DNA of 10,564 bases from Burkholderiales bacterium (lineage in GTDB: Bacteria; Pseudomonadota; Gammaproteobacteria; Burkholderiales; SG8-39), in assembly GCA_017880745.1 (NCBI GenBank), contig JADGRR010000061.1, positions 1 to 10,564 on the forward strand, given 5' to 3'. The position numbers and the translations under genes are program-made. The first letter of the stretch is position 1, and every line of letters begins with the position of its first letter. This document shows, piece after piece, positions 1 through 5,805 of the stretch. The notes beneath the pieces were generated by a model that saw only the letters and a list, made by a program, of their open reading frames with translations, did not search any database and was not told the origin of the DNA.

Positions 1-75
1 GCGCAGGTGGTGCTGGATCTCGCCCGGTTGCTGCGCGCGCGGAAGGGACAGGAAAGTGCAAGTGCATCGGCGTAG
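1..75 (+). CDS. 3' end of an unidentified gene (24 codons, TAG stop)
   Basis: Frame 1 is open from the window edge to a TAG at 73-75. The 24 residues start AQVVLDLARLLRARKG and end in a small Ser/Ala tail. The Leu/Arg-rich helix and the loose polar tail look like a natural protein C-terminus, and codon use is GC-rich like the neighbours. I do not recognise the family. It converges on the disrupted end of fadD and lies antisense to the part of that frame that no longer resembles FadD, which supports this strand being the coding one here. A chance open frame cannot be excluded at this length. Confidence 0.35.
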   Translation, partial: AQVVLDLARLLRARKGQESASASA

Positions 76-1564
76 CATGATCCCGGCTTGGCGAAACCCA
101 GGATCGTGCGTGCGTGACGCATTGGTTGAGAACCCGTTGCAACATGACCACGTCCTCCACTTCGCTCGGATAGACGTTGAAACCGGAGACCAGAACCATG
201 TCCTTCTTGCGGTCGGTAATTCTAAAATAGCCCCTCTCGTCCATGGAACCCAGGTCGCCGGTGCGCAACCACCCGTCGATAAACGCCTTCTTGGTCTCCG
301 CGGGCTGGTTCCAGTAGCCCTTCATCACCTGGGGCCCGCGCACGCAGATCTCGCCTACACTGCCAATCGACAGTTCATTGCCCGCTTCGTCGCGAATGCT
401 GACCTCTGTCGACGGAATCGGAAGCCCGATCGTTCCGGTCCATTCCGGAATGTTAAGCGGGTTGCCGGTGACGACCGGAGAGGCTTCCGTGAGCCCGTAG
501 CCCTCTATCAGCGGCGCTCCGGTGACGGCTTCCCAGCGCTTGGCGACGGCGTGCTGCACCGGCATGCCGCCGGCAAAAGCCAGCTTGAGCGTACGCCCCG
601 CCGCGTCGACGAAACCCGGCGTATTGAGCAGCGCGTTGAACAGCGTATTGACGCCGACAATCGCGGTGAATTTCACTCTCTTGAGTTCATTGATGAAGCC
701 GGGCAGGTCGCGTGGATTGGTGATCAGCACCAGGTGAGCTCCGATCTTGAAAAAAATCATGCTCACGGTGAGCGACAAGATATGATAAAGCGGCAGCGGG
801 ATGACTGTGGTCTCGGCGCCTTCGGCCAGGTCCATCGCGATCCACGCGGAGGTCTGCTGCAGGTTGGCCACCATGTTGCCGTGCGTGAGGATGGCGCCCT
901 TGGCTACGCCCGTCGTTCCACCCGTGTATTGCAGGAAGGCCACATCATCGTGGCCCAGCGGCACCGGCGCGAGATCGCGGCTTCTGCCGGCGGCGAGCGT
1001 CTCCTTGAGGCTGATTGCGCCTTCGATGCGCCAATCGGGGACCATGCGCCTGACGTACTTGACGACGAGGTTGGTGACGAGTGCCTTCGCCGGCGGCAGC
1101 AGGTCGCCGACCTGGGTCGTAATGACGGTCCTTATCGCGGTCCTGTCGATCACTTGCTGCAGCGTATGCGCGAAATTCTCCAGCACGACAATGGTCGTGG
1201 CGCCGGAGTCCTTCAGCTGGTGCTCGAGTTCGCGCGCCGTGTAGAGCGGATTGCAGTTGACCACCGTCAGGCCCGCGCGCAATGCCCCGAACATGGTCAC
1301 CGGATACTGCAGCAGATTGGGCATCATGATCGCAATCCGCTCGCCTTTCGGCAACTTCAGCACGCTTTGCAGATAGGCGGCGAAATCGCGCGTTGCGGCA
1401 TCGAGCCGAGAATAGGTGAGCGTTGCCCCCATGTTGCTGAAGGCCGGCAGCTCGCGAAAGCGCGCGCAGGTCTTCTCCAGTATGTCCTGCAGCGAAGCGT
1501 ACTCGTGGAGATCCACTTCGGCCGGGATGCCTGCGGGGTATTGCTTCAGCCAGATCTTGTCCAT
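1..1564 (-). CDS. fadD: Long-chain-fatty-acid--CoA ligase FadD, C-terminus lost or disrupted
   Basis: FadD converts a free fatty acid, ATP and CoA to acyl-CoA at the inner face of the cytoplasmic membrane, the entry step to beta-oxidation and lipid synthesis. The frame starts MDKIWLKQYPAGIPAEVDLH at 1564, with GGGGAGGAG just upstream. Visible motifs are the P-loop YTGGTTGVAKG (residues 213-223), the YGLTE adenylation motif (356-360), GWLRTGD (431-437) and DRKKDMVLVSGFNVYP (451-466). Family likeness stops after EDVVM (about residue 474, position 143). Residues after that, to the window edge, do not match the expected tail in any of the three frames. E. coli FadD has 561 residues, so about 90 are missing, including the catalytic lysine of the C-terminal subdomain. 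The frame has no stop before position 1. It is probably inactive unless rescued by sequence outside the window. The gene is divergent from the hydrolase. Confidence 0.85.
   Translation of the reverse strand, partial: MDKIWLKQYPAGIPAEVDLHEYASLQDILEKTCARFRELPAFSNMGATLTYSRLDAATRDFAAYLQSVLKLPKGERIAIMMPNLLQYPVTMFGALRAGLTVVNCNPLYTARELEHQLKDSGATTIVVLENFAHTLQQVIDRTAIRTVITTQVGDLLPPAKALVTNLVVKYVRRMVPDWRIEGAISLKETLAAGRSRDLAPVPLGHDDVAFLQYTGGTTGVAKGAILTHGNMVANLQQTSAWIAMDLAEGAETTVIPLPLYHILSLTVSMIFFKIGAHLVLITNPRDLPGFINELKRVKFTAIVGVNTLFNALLNTPGFVDAAGRTLKLAFAGGMPVQHAVAKRWEAVTGAPLIEGYGLTEASPVVTGNPLNIPEWTGTIGLPIPSTEVSIRDEAGNELSIGSVGEICVRGPQVMKGYWNQPAETKKAFIDGWLRTGDLGSMDERGYFRITDRKKDMVLVSGFNVYPSEVEDVVMLQRVLNQCVTHARSWVSPSRDHATPMHLHFPVPSARAATGRDPAPPA
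79..105. repeat. Imperfect inverted repeat at the fadD break
   Basis: GATCCCGG and CCCAGGATC face each other across a loop of about 10 bases, with one mismatch in the stem. It lies four bases after the TAG of the plus-strand fragment and between that stop and the point where FadD likeness ends. It could be a weak terminator for the plus-strand gene or part of a rearrangement junction. There is no T-tract. Confidence 0.25.
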
Positions 1565-1636
1565 GTCTCCTCCCCATGAGTAACCGGCGGGTTGTTCACG
1601 CCATGTGCAGAGTGATCCGGATGGGTCGAACGCCGG

Positions 1637-1662
1637 GTCCGTAACCCGCGCCCGGGTCGGAC
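1637..1662 (-). promoter_or_regulatory. Strong bulged stem-loop in the fadD leader
   Basis: GTCCG-TA-ACCCG pairs with CGGGT-CGGAC across a CGCC loop. This makes ten GC-rich pairs with a two-base bulge. It lies about 73 bases before the fadD start, so a transcript from either upstream TTGACA would contain it. It may be a leader structure or a protein-binding palindrome. There is no T-tract, so it is not an ordinary intrinsic terminator. Confidence 0.35.
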
Positions 1663-1828
1663 GACATTCTGCTCGTCAGTGTCAATTCTTGCCTGGTCTT
1701 GGCGTCGATGCTTTGTCAAAAATCAAGCTTATCGATCATGGGTAACCGGCCGCGGAAATGGCGAGGATGCGGGTCGTTCGCGCCAATTGCATCACGAGCC
1801 GTTTAACCTGACAATGCCATCCTAAGAG

Positions 1829-1850
1829 GCCGTTTCCGAACGGCTGAAAG
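1829..1850. promoter_or_regulatory. Inverted repeat and possible operator-like site
   Basis: GCCGTT-TCCG-AACGGC (1829-1844) is a perfect 6-bp inverted repeat. It overlaps GTTTCCGAACGGCTGAAAG (1832-1850), which matches the 19-base core of the palindrome upstream of the TetR gene (10178-10196) at 14 positions. A 14/19 match also occurs inside the WS/DGAT coding region at 6147-6165, so shared operator function is only a possibility. Confidence 0.25.
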
Positions 1851-2016
1851 GAAGCCTGGTCCAGGGGAGCATGACGGGGCAATGAACGGGCGTGGCCCTT
1901 CCTTTTGCGCCTTTGTCCGCTCATTTTAGAGCAACTGCCAAGTGCGGCCGGCGCGCGGCTGATCGAGCGCGTTGGACGCTTCCGAGATCCTTTCCCGATC
2001 CACCAGTGGCGATGAC

Positions 2017-3234
2017 ATGACCGTGAAGTCCCATGTTCACCTCTCCGACCTTCGTGGGTACAGCCGGCTCGCCGTGGATGCGACTATCGGGCTGACGGAC
2101 CTGGTCGAGAACATGCACCGCAACATCGCCCGCGTTCCGGGGGTTTTTGGCGCGGCTACGCAGGAGCGCACGACGGGTATCACCGGGCTGGTTTACCGAA
2201 GTATCCGGGGCCTGACCCGCCTGGCGGGTGGCGGGATCGATGCGGTGCTCGCGCAACTCATTCCGCTCTTCGGTGACGTGCCCTCTTCGACTGAGCGCGA
2301 AGCCGTGCTTGCGGCGCTGAACGGTGTCCTGGGCGATCACATCGCTGTCAGCGGCAACCCGCTGGCGATCCCCATGCGCCTGCGCCGCGACGGGCAGCCG
2401 CTTGAACTGACAAGCCGGGCCCTGGCTGCGGCGATCCCTCAGCCTAGCGGCAAAATTCTCCTGCTCGCGCATGGGCTGTGCATGAATGATCTGCGTTGGC
2501 GGCGCAGGGGGCACGACCATGGCGCGGCCCTGGCCGCCGACGCCGCGTTCACGCCGGTGTATCTGCACTATAACAGCGGCCTTCACGTTTCCATCAACGG
2601 CCGCGCTTTTGCCAGCCTGTTGGAGGAGTTGCTGCATGCCTGGCCGGTGCCGGTGCAGGAGCTGGTCATCATCGGGCACAGCATGGGCGGGCTGCTTGCC
2701 CGCAGCGCCTGCCACTACGGCCGGCTTGCGGGACACGATTGGTTGCGGCACCTAGGCAAGATCGTCTTCCTCGGTACGCCACACCATGGCGCCCCGCTGG
2801 AACGCGGCGGCAACTGGGTGGATGTCATTCTGGGGGCCAGCCCGTATTCGGCCGCGTTCGCTCGTCTCGGGAAGATTCGCAGCGCCGGCATTACCGACCT
2901 GCGCTACGGCAGCCTGGTGGATGAGGACTGGGAACACCGTGACCGCTTCGCGCGCTCGAAGGACGAACGGCTCGCCGTGCCGCTGCCGCAGGCAGTGCAG
3001 TGCTACGCCATTGGAGCTTCTATTGCAAAGAGAACGGCCCCTCGGAGCGGCCGAGCCCTCGGTGACGGAATCGTGCCCTTGCGCAGCGCGCTCGGGCAGC
3101 ACGCGAATCCCAGGCTGAAATTGGCTATTCCGCCGTCACAGCGGTGGATTGCGTATGGCATGCACCACCTGGACTTGCTCGATCGCAGAGACGTGTACGA
3201 GCGGATACACCATTGGCTTTCATCTCCGTCCTGA
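2017..3234 (+). CDS. Alpha/beta hydrolase (lipase/esterase-like, GHSMGG serine hydrolase)
   Basis: A predicted serine hydrolase of the alpha/beta fold, probably acting on carboxylic esters; the substrate is unknown. Numbered from ATG 2017 (405 residues), the oxyanion-side HG is at 152-153, the nucleophile Ser222 is in GHSMGG (220-225), LGTPHHG is at 252-258, the probable acid Asp350 is in LGDGIVP, and the catalytic His is 383 or 384 in MHHLDLL. The complete triad suggests activity. About 140 residues precede the hydrolase core. They are rich in amphipathic helix and lack a clear signal peptide, so the protein is probably cytoplasmic or granule/membrane-associated (inference). A TTG at 1972 would add 15 residues. 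ATG was preferred, though neither start has a strong Shine-Dalgarno. It converges with the phasin-like gene. Confidence 0.85.
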   Translation: MTVKSHVHLSDLRGYSRLAVDATIGLTDLVENMHRNIARVPGVFGAATQERTTGITGLVYRSIRGLTRLAGGGIDAVLAQLIPLFGDVPSSTEREAVLAALNGVLGDHIAVSGNPLAIPMRLRRDGQPLELTSRALAAAIPQPSGKILLLAHGLCMNDLRWRRRGHDHGAALAADAAFTPVYLHYNSGLHVSINGRAFASLLEELLHAWPVPVQELVIIGHSMGGLLARSACHYGRLAGHDWLRHLGKIVFLGTPHHGAPLERGGNWVDVILGASPYSAAFARLGKIRSAGITDLRYGSLVDEDWEHRDRFARSKDERLAVPLPQAVQCYAIGASIAKRTAPRSGRALGDGIVPLRSALGQHANPRLKLAIPPSQRWIAYGMHHLDLLDRRDVYERIHHWLSSPS

Positions 3235-3243
3235 TTCAGGCGC

Positions 3244-3258
3244 CGATCACCCCGATCG
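3244..3258. terminator. Small stem-loop between convergent genes
   Basis: CGATC and GATCG pair across ACCCC in the 66 bases between the hydrolase stop (3234) and the phasin-like stop (3301). The position suits a shared terminator, but the stem has only five pairs and there is no T-tract on either strand. Confidence 0.25.
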
Positions 3259-3300
3259 TGTTGCTCGCCGAACCTGCGCGGCACGCGATCGACCCGCAGT

Positions 3301-3756
3301 TCACCTGGCTGATGCGCGACGCGGTGCAGTCCTAGTGCCGCTTGCGGCGGACTTCGCGGCAGCCCGCTTGCGCGAAACGTCTGCCGTTATCTTGTCGATC
3401 AGCGCGGTCAGTGCGACGATGCGCTTCGATAGGGAGTCGACACCTTTCTTCGTCGGGACGCCAAAGCGCTTCAACGAGCGGGCGACGCTATCTTCAAGGA
3501 CGTGCTCGAGCCTGCGCCGCGTCCCAGTGGCCCTGGCCGCCGCTACATTAAACCGGGCCACGGCCGCCTTCTCGGCGAGGGACTGGATCACCCGGCCTTC
3601 CTTGACCAGTGCCTCGAACACCTTGTTACCCTCTTTCCGGGCCGTTGAGAACGCACCCAGTCCGGCCAGCCAAATCTGCTGCGCGGATTCGCGGACCGTC
3701 GCCGCGAGGTGGTTCTCGGACATAGCGCCAGCCAGTCCCTTGCGTTTGTTCGCCAT
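3301..3756 (-). CDS. Phasin-like granule-associated protein (PhaF/PhaI type)
   Basis: Members of the poly(hydroxyalkanoate) granule-associated protein family coat PHA granules and influence their size and segregation. This 151-residue protein has the typical block IWLAGLGAFSTARKEG (residues 28-43), followed by FEALVKEG (47-54) and a long amphipathic helical region to about 128. It ends in a short Lys/Arg/Ala tail (SRKRAAAKSAASG onward) resembling the start of the histone-like tail of PhaF. The length is near that of the short PhaI form. The start at 3756 is supported by AAGAAGGAAG about eight bases upstream. It lies 67 bases after the response regulator on the same strand and could be cotranscribed. 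No PHA synthase is in the window, so the granule could instead be neutral lipid made by the nearby WS/DGAT (inference). Confidence 0.8.
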   Translation of the reverse strand: MANKRKGLAGAMSENHLAATVRESAQQIWLAGLGAFSTARKEGNKVFEALVKEGRVIQSLAEKAAVARFNVAAARATGTRRRLEHVLEDSVARSLKRFGVPTKKGVDSLSKRIVALTALIDKITADVSRKRAAAKSAASGTRTAPRRASAR

Positions 3757-3789
3757 GATCTGCTTCCTTCTTTCTAGGTTGATTGTCGT

Positions 3790-3832
3790 GCCGGCGCCTT
3801 ACCGGCCGTCCAACACGATCCGCTTAAGCGGA
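3790..3832. repeat. Two palindromes between response regulator and phasin genes
   Basis: TCCGCTTAAGCGGA (3819-3832) is a perfect 14-base palindrome that contains the response regulator stop codon. A second inverted repeat, GCCGG and CCGGC around seven bases, is at 3790-3806. Both fall in the short gap before the phasin-like gene. They could be a processing or attenuation site or a protein-binding site. No T-tract follows. Confidence 0.35.
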
Positions 3833-4237
3833 CCGCAATTCGGCAGCCTTGCGGCCGCCTTTCGCCAGGCAAGCGTGAATCGATTGCATCAGCACCTCCA
3901 GCGTTACCGGCTTGGTCAGGAAATCCGCGGCTCCGAGTTGCATCGCCTTCGCCATGGTATCGCCGTCACTGCGGCCGGAAAGCAGGATCACCGGAATCGA
4001 CGCAGTCTGCTCGTCGGTGCGCATCAACGAAAGCAGTTCGAAGCCGCCCATGAACGGCATGTTGAGGTCGCACAGGACCAGGTCCGGCGGGCGCGCCAGC
4101 AACGCCCTGCCGCCTTCGACTCCGTCTTCGGCCATTTCCGGCGCGTAGCCAGCCAGCGACAGATGGATGCGCAGCAGGTCGCGAAAGCCGACGTCATCCT
4201 CGATGATGAGGATACGGATCTTCTGCTCGTTTTCCAC
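3824..4237 (-). CDS. Single-domain response regulator (CheY-like receiver)
   Basis: A stand-alone phospho-receiver with no output domain; such proteins relay a histidine kinase signal by protein contact. From GTG 4237 (137 residues), the acidic pocket is E13-D14-D15 in IIEDD. The phosphoacceptor is D57 in LVLCDLNMP, the switch residue is S87 in IPVILLS, and the conserved lysine is K109 in FLTKP. All key receiver residues are present. GTG 4237 is preferred over an upstream GTG at 4270 because GGGGAGAGG sits seven bases before it and the domain begins right after. No histidine kinase is visible nearby. The phasin-like gene follows on the same strand after 67 bases, so a link to granule control is possible but unproven. 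Confidence 0.88.
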   Translation of the reverse strand: MENEQKIRILIIEDDVGFRDLLRIHLSLAGYAPEMAEDGVEGGRALLARPPDLVLCDLNMPFMGGFELLSLMRTDEQTASIPVILLSGRSDGDTMAKAMQLGAADFLTKPVTLEVLMQSIHACLAKGGRKAAELRSA

Positions 4238-4407
4238 TTGCCGGCCTCTCCCCGCCAATTTGATTGCCACAACATGCTTTGTAGCGGAAATTGCAGACCG
4301 GCTTATTGATCGTTGTCATATCCCGCGCTAAAGCGCGCGCCCTTGTTCAGAGTCTCCTTGGTTGCTTCAACATGAGGAGAGGAATCCCGTCATGCCGCGC
4401 CAATTCG

Positions 4408-4439
4408 GCCCGTCGCAAGAGTTTCATTTTGCAACGGGC
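4408..4439. repeat. Long stem-loop, 10 of 11 pairs
   Basis: GCCCGTCGCAA (4408-4418) pairs with TTGCAACGGGC (4429-4439), with one C/A mismatch, around the ten-base loop GAGTTTCATT. It is the most stable-looking structure in the gene-poor region. No T-tract follows on either strand, so it is not a standard terminator. It could be a small-RNA element or a short palindromic repeat. Confidence 0.5.
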
Positions 4440-4579
4440 TCTTAGCGATAACACAGCCCGGTGGTCTGAATCCGGTCGCCGAGCGCCGGGGAACGTACGA
4501 CCTGGGGCGGTTTGCGACCATTGACCGACGTACGCCAACCTGCCAGTATCAAGACCCGTTCCAAGTGCCGCAGATTCCG

Positions 4580-4646
4580 CGCCCCTGCCTGGTCTGCGAA
4601 TCAGCGTTCTATTCATGGGCAGGACCGCCTATGCCGGCCAGGGGCG
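4580..4646. repeat. Spaced inverted repeat CGCCCCTG / CAGGGGCG
   Basis: Perfect 8-base arms at 4580-4587 and 4639-4646, with partial pairing beyond them, enclose 51 bases. The element ends directly beside the A-tract of the terminator-like hairpin at 4647-4669. The function is unknown. Confidence 0.35.
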
Positions 4647-4669
4647 AAGAAAAAGTCCCCTGACGGGGG
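4647..4669 (-). terminator. Terminator-like hairpin on the minus strand
   Basis: On the minus strand, CCCC-GTCA-GGGG is followed by ACTTTTTCTT, the arrangement of an intrinsic terminator, although the stem has only four GC pairs. No minus-strand gene ends immediately upstream. The nearest is the ACBP gene, 650 bases away beyond the plus-strand DUF1997 gene. It may stop antisense read-through or be left from a lost gene. Confidence 0.35.
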
Positions 4670-4684
4670 CGGTTCAATCTACGG

Positions 4685-4704
4685 GTTTCGATCAGTGCCG
4701 AAAC
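4685..4704. promoter_or_regulatory. GTTTCG/CGAAAC palindrome before the DUF1997 gene
   Basis: GTTTCG and CGAAAC are perfect 6-base arms around ATCAGTGC, ending 17 bases before the ATG at 4722. The position fits an operator or a leader hairpin near the ribosome binding site. The outer GTTTC and GAAAC match the arms of the palindrome before the TetR gene, with an inner spacing of ten bases here and nine there. Confidence 0.4.
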
Positions 4705-4721
4705 GAGTTTCCTCCGGACCG

Positions 4722-5264
4722 ATGATAAGCATCGCCGTGTCTGCCCGGCGCGCGTTCACCCTTCCCGCGGACTTGCCGACAACCAAGGCGCATTTCCGCG
4801 ATTTCCGGCAAATGCTTCAGTACCTGCCCGACCTTTTCCTGATCAAGACCTATGCGCAGAACCAGCACCGGATTCGCTACAGCGCCGTCGAGGCCGGGGT
4901 CTATCGTGTCGATTTATACAGTGACATACAGGCGCGGTTCGACGAAGGCGAAGACATCCTCTACGTGACGCCGTTGAAGGGAATTCCGGCTGTCGCTTCC
5001 AGGGCGACTCTCGGTTCGCTTACCGGCCAGGGAGACTACTCGAGCCGATTGACCCTTCAATCCGCTGGCCTGTGCACAAACGCCAAGTATGACGTTCGGA
5101 TAACAGCCACTCTGCCCAAGCCGGTAGGTTTGAAACTGATTCCGAATCCGGCTGTCAGGCTGTTTGTGGAGCGGGTGGTGCGGCGGCGCGTGCAACAGAT
5201 TACCGATGTGTTCATTCAACGCTCGATCAATGGGCTGCAGCCGCAGCATCGCAATCCGACGTGA
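4722..5264 (+). CDS. DUF1997 / SRPBCC-like protein of unknown function
   Basis: A 180-residue protein that I place in the DUF1997 family, whose predicted fold is the SRPBCC (START-like) hydrophobic-ligand cup. Supporting segments are FTLPADLPTT (12-21), YLPDLFLIKTYAQNQHRIRY (34-53), EAGVYRVDLYSDIQARFDE (57-75), ATLGSLTGQGDYSS (95-108), ATLPKPVGLKLIPNP (129-143) and the C-terminal helix VERVVRRRVQQITDVFIQRS (149-168). There is no signal peptide. The ATG at 4722 was chosen because the family pattern begins there; the ribosome binding site is weak and a palindrome sits just upstream. The biochemical role is not known. A lipid-binding role would fit the neighbours but is inference. It converges with the ACBP gene, with 51 bases between the stops. 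Confidence 0.75.
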   Translation: MISIAVSARRAFTLPADLPTTKAHFRDFRQMLQYLPDLFLIKTYAQNQHRIRYSAVEAGVYRVDLYSDIQARFDEGEDILYVTPLKGIPAVASRATLGSLTGQGDYSSRLTLQSAGLCTNAKYDVRITATLPKPVGLKLIPNPAVRLFVERVVRRRVQQITDVFIQRSINGLQPQHRNPT

Positions 5265-5315
5265 GACGCGTGCGCGCGCAGCACCATGAGCCGGCCGGCG
5301 CCCGGCAAGTCCGCC

Positions 5316-5573
5316 TCAGCCTTTGAGCGAATCGATCAGCGCTACGTACTGCCGCATCGCGTCTTCCCTGGACAGCCCCTTGAGCGCGGCCCACGCGTCG
5401 TACTTCACGCGGCCTATCATGTCGGCGAAGCCCGGGCGGCTTCCCGCCGCATCCCCGGCGGATCCCTGCTTGTACAGCGCGTAGATCTTGAGCAGGGTGT
5501 CGTTGTCCGGGCGCTCGTCCAGATTCCTGGAATCGGCCGCGGCGGTCTCGAATTGTTTCTGCAGGTCTGACAT
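5316..5573 (-). CDS. Acyl-CoA-binding protein (ACBP)
   Basis: ACBP binds medium- and long-chain acyl-CoA esters in the cytosol and buffers or delivers them to acyltransferases and oxidation. The 85-residue length is exactly typical of the stand-alone four-helix protein. The signature LLKIYALYKQG (27-37), a GD turn after it, PGFADMIGRVKYDAWAALKG (47-66) and LSREDAMRQYVALI (67-80) are all present. Family ligand-contact positions Tyr31, Lys35, Lys57 and Tyr76 are kept. The ATG at 5573 was preferred over an upstream extension because GGAGGAAAC stands directly before it. It is divergent from the WS/DGAT gene with 232 bases between starts, so the carrier and a likely acyl-CoA user share a promoter region. 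Confidence 0.95.
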   Translation of the reverse strand: MSDLQKQFETAAADSRNLDERPDNDTLLKIYALYKQGSAGDAAGSRPGFADMIGRVKYDAWAALKGLSREDAMRQYVALIDSLKG

Positions 5574-5805
5574 GTTTCCTCCGGGTTCTCGGCCATTGCA
5601 ATTCGCGGCTAAGGTATCATATGCAGGAGAGAGCGTCATCCAGCCCCGGCTCGCTTTCCCTGGAAAAGACGAAAGAGATTCTGATGCGGATTCCTGGTAA
5701 TGGCTGCCGCCCTGCGTTGAATCACAATACCTTGACTCCAGATCTCCCTCGCGCCCCGGTCACGCCGCGGCGCGGCAACGGCCTTGTTTCTCCGGAGCGA
5801 CCTTG
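5574..5805. promoter_or_regulatory. Divergent ACBP / WS-DGAT promoter region
   Basis: This 232-base region separates two divergent starts. On the minus strand, TATGAT (5621-5616) is a good -10 for the ACBP gene and would give a leader of about 36 bases; no good -35 is seen. On the plus strand, TTGAAT and TTGACT occur within about 100 bases of the WS/DGAT start, without a clear -10. CTTTCC-CTG-GAAAAG at about 5650-5665 is a minor imperfect repeat. No open frame of interest lies here. Confidence 0.35.

Larger units (their letters stand above)
1565..2016. other. Intergenic region between divergent fadD and hydrolase
   Basis: About 450 bases with no convincing gene. The short minus-strand open frame at 1736-1924 has no recognisable content. 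The region should carry both divergent promoters. On the minus strand, TTGACA occurs at 1719-1714 and again at 1685-1680, but neither has a convincing -10 at the right distance. It also holds a bulged stem-loop at 1637-1662 and a palindromic site at 1829-1850, listed separately. Confidence 0.5.
4238..4721. other. Gene-poor region with several inverted repeats
   Basis: About 480 bases between the response regulator and the DUF1997 gene. Short open frames on both strands (4291-4524 plus, 4347-4616 minus) have no recognisable motif or good ribosome binding site. The region is visibly less GC-rich in part than its neighbours. It contains a tight repeat CGCGCT-AA-AGCGCG (4324-4337), a long stem-loop (4408-4439), a spaced inverted repeat (4580-4646), a terminator-like hairpin on the minus strand (4647-4669) and a palindrome just before the DUF1997 start (4685-4704). 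It could hold a small RNA or the debris of a lost gene. Confidence 0.5.

Noticed and set aside
56..1579. 507-codon open frame on the plus strand
   Set aside because: It is antisense to fadD, which has unmistakable motifs. The translation is Arg/His-rich with no family pattern, as expected for a shadow in high-GC DNA.
3144..3335. Plus-strand frame ending in LLAEPARHAIDPQFTWLMRD, which looked protein-like
   Set aside because: It overlaps the hydrolase end and the phasin-like tail, has no start signal, and I could not tie it to a family. A shadow is the simpler explanation.
3149..4309. 386-codon open frame on the plus strand
   Set aside because: It overlaps the phasin-like and response regulator genes on the opposite strand and has low-complexity shadow composition.
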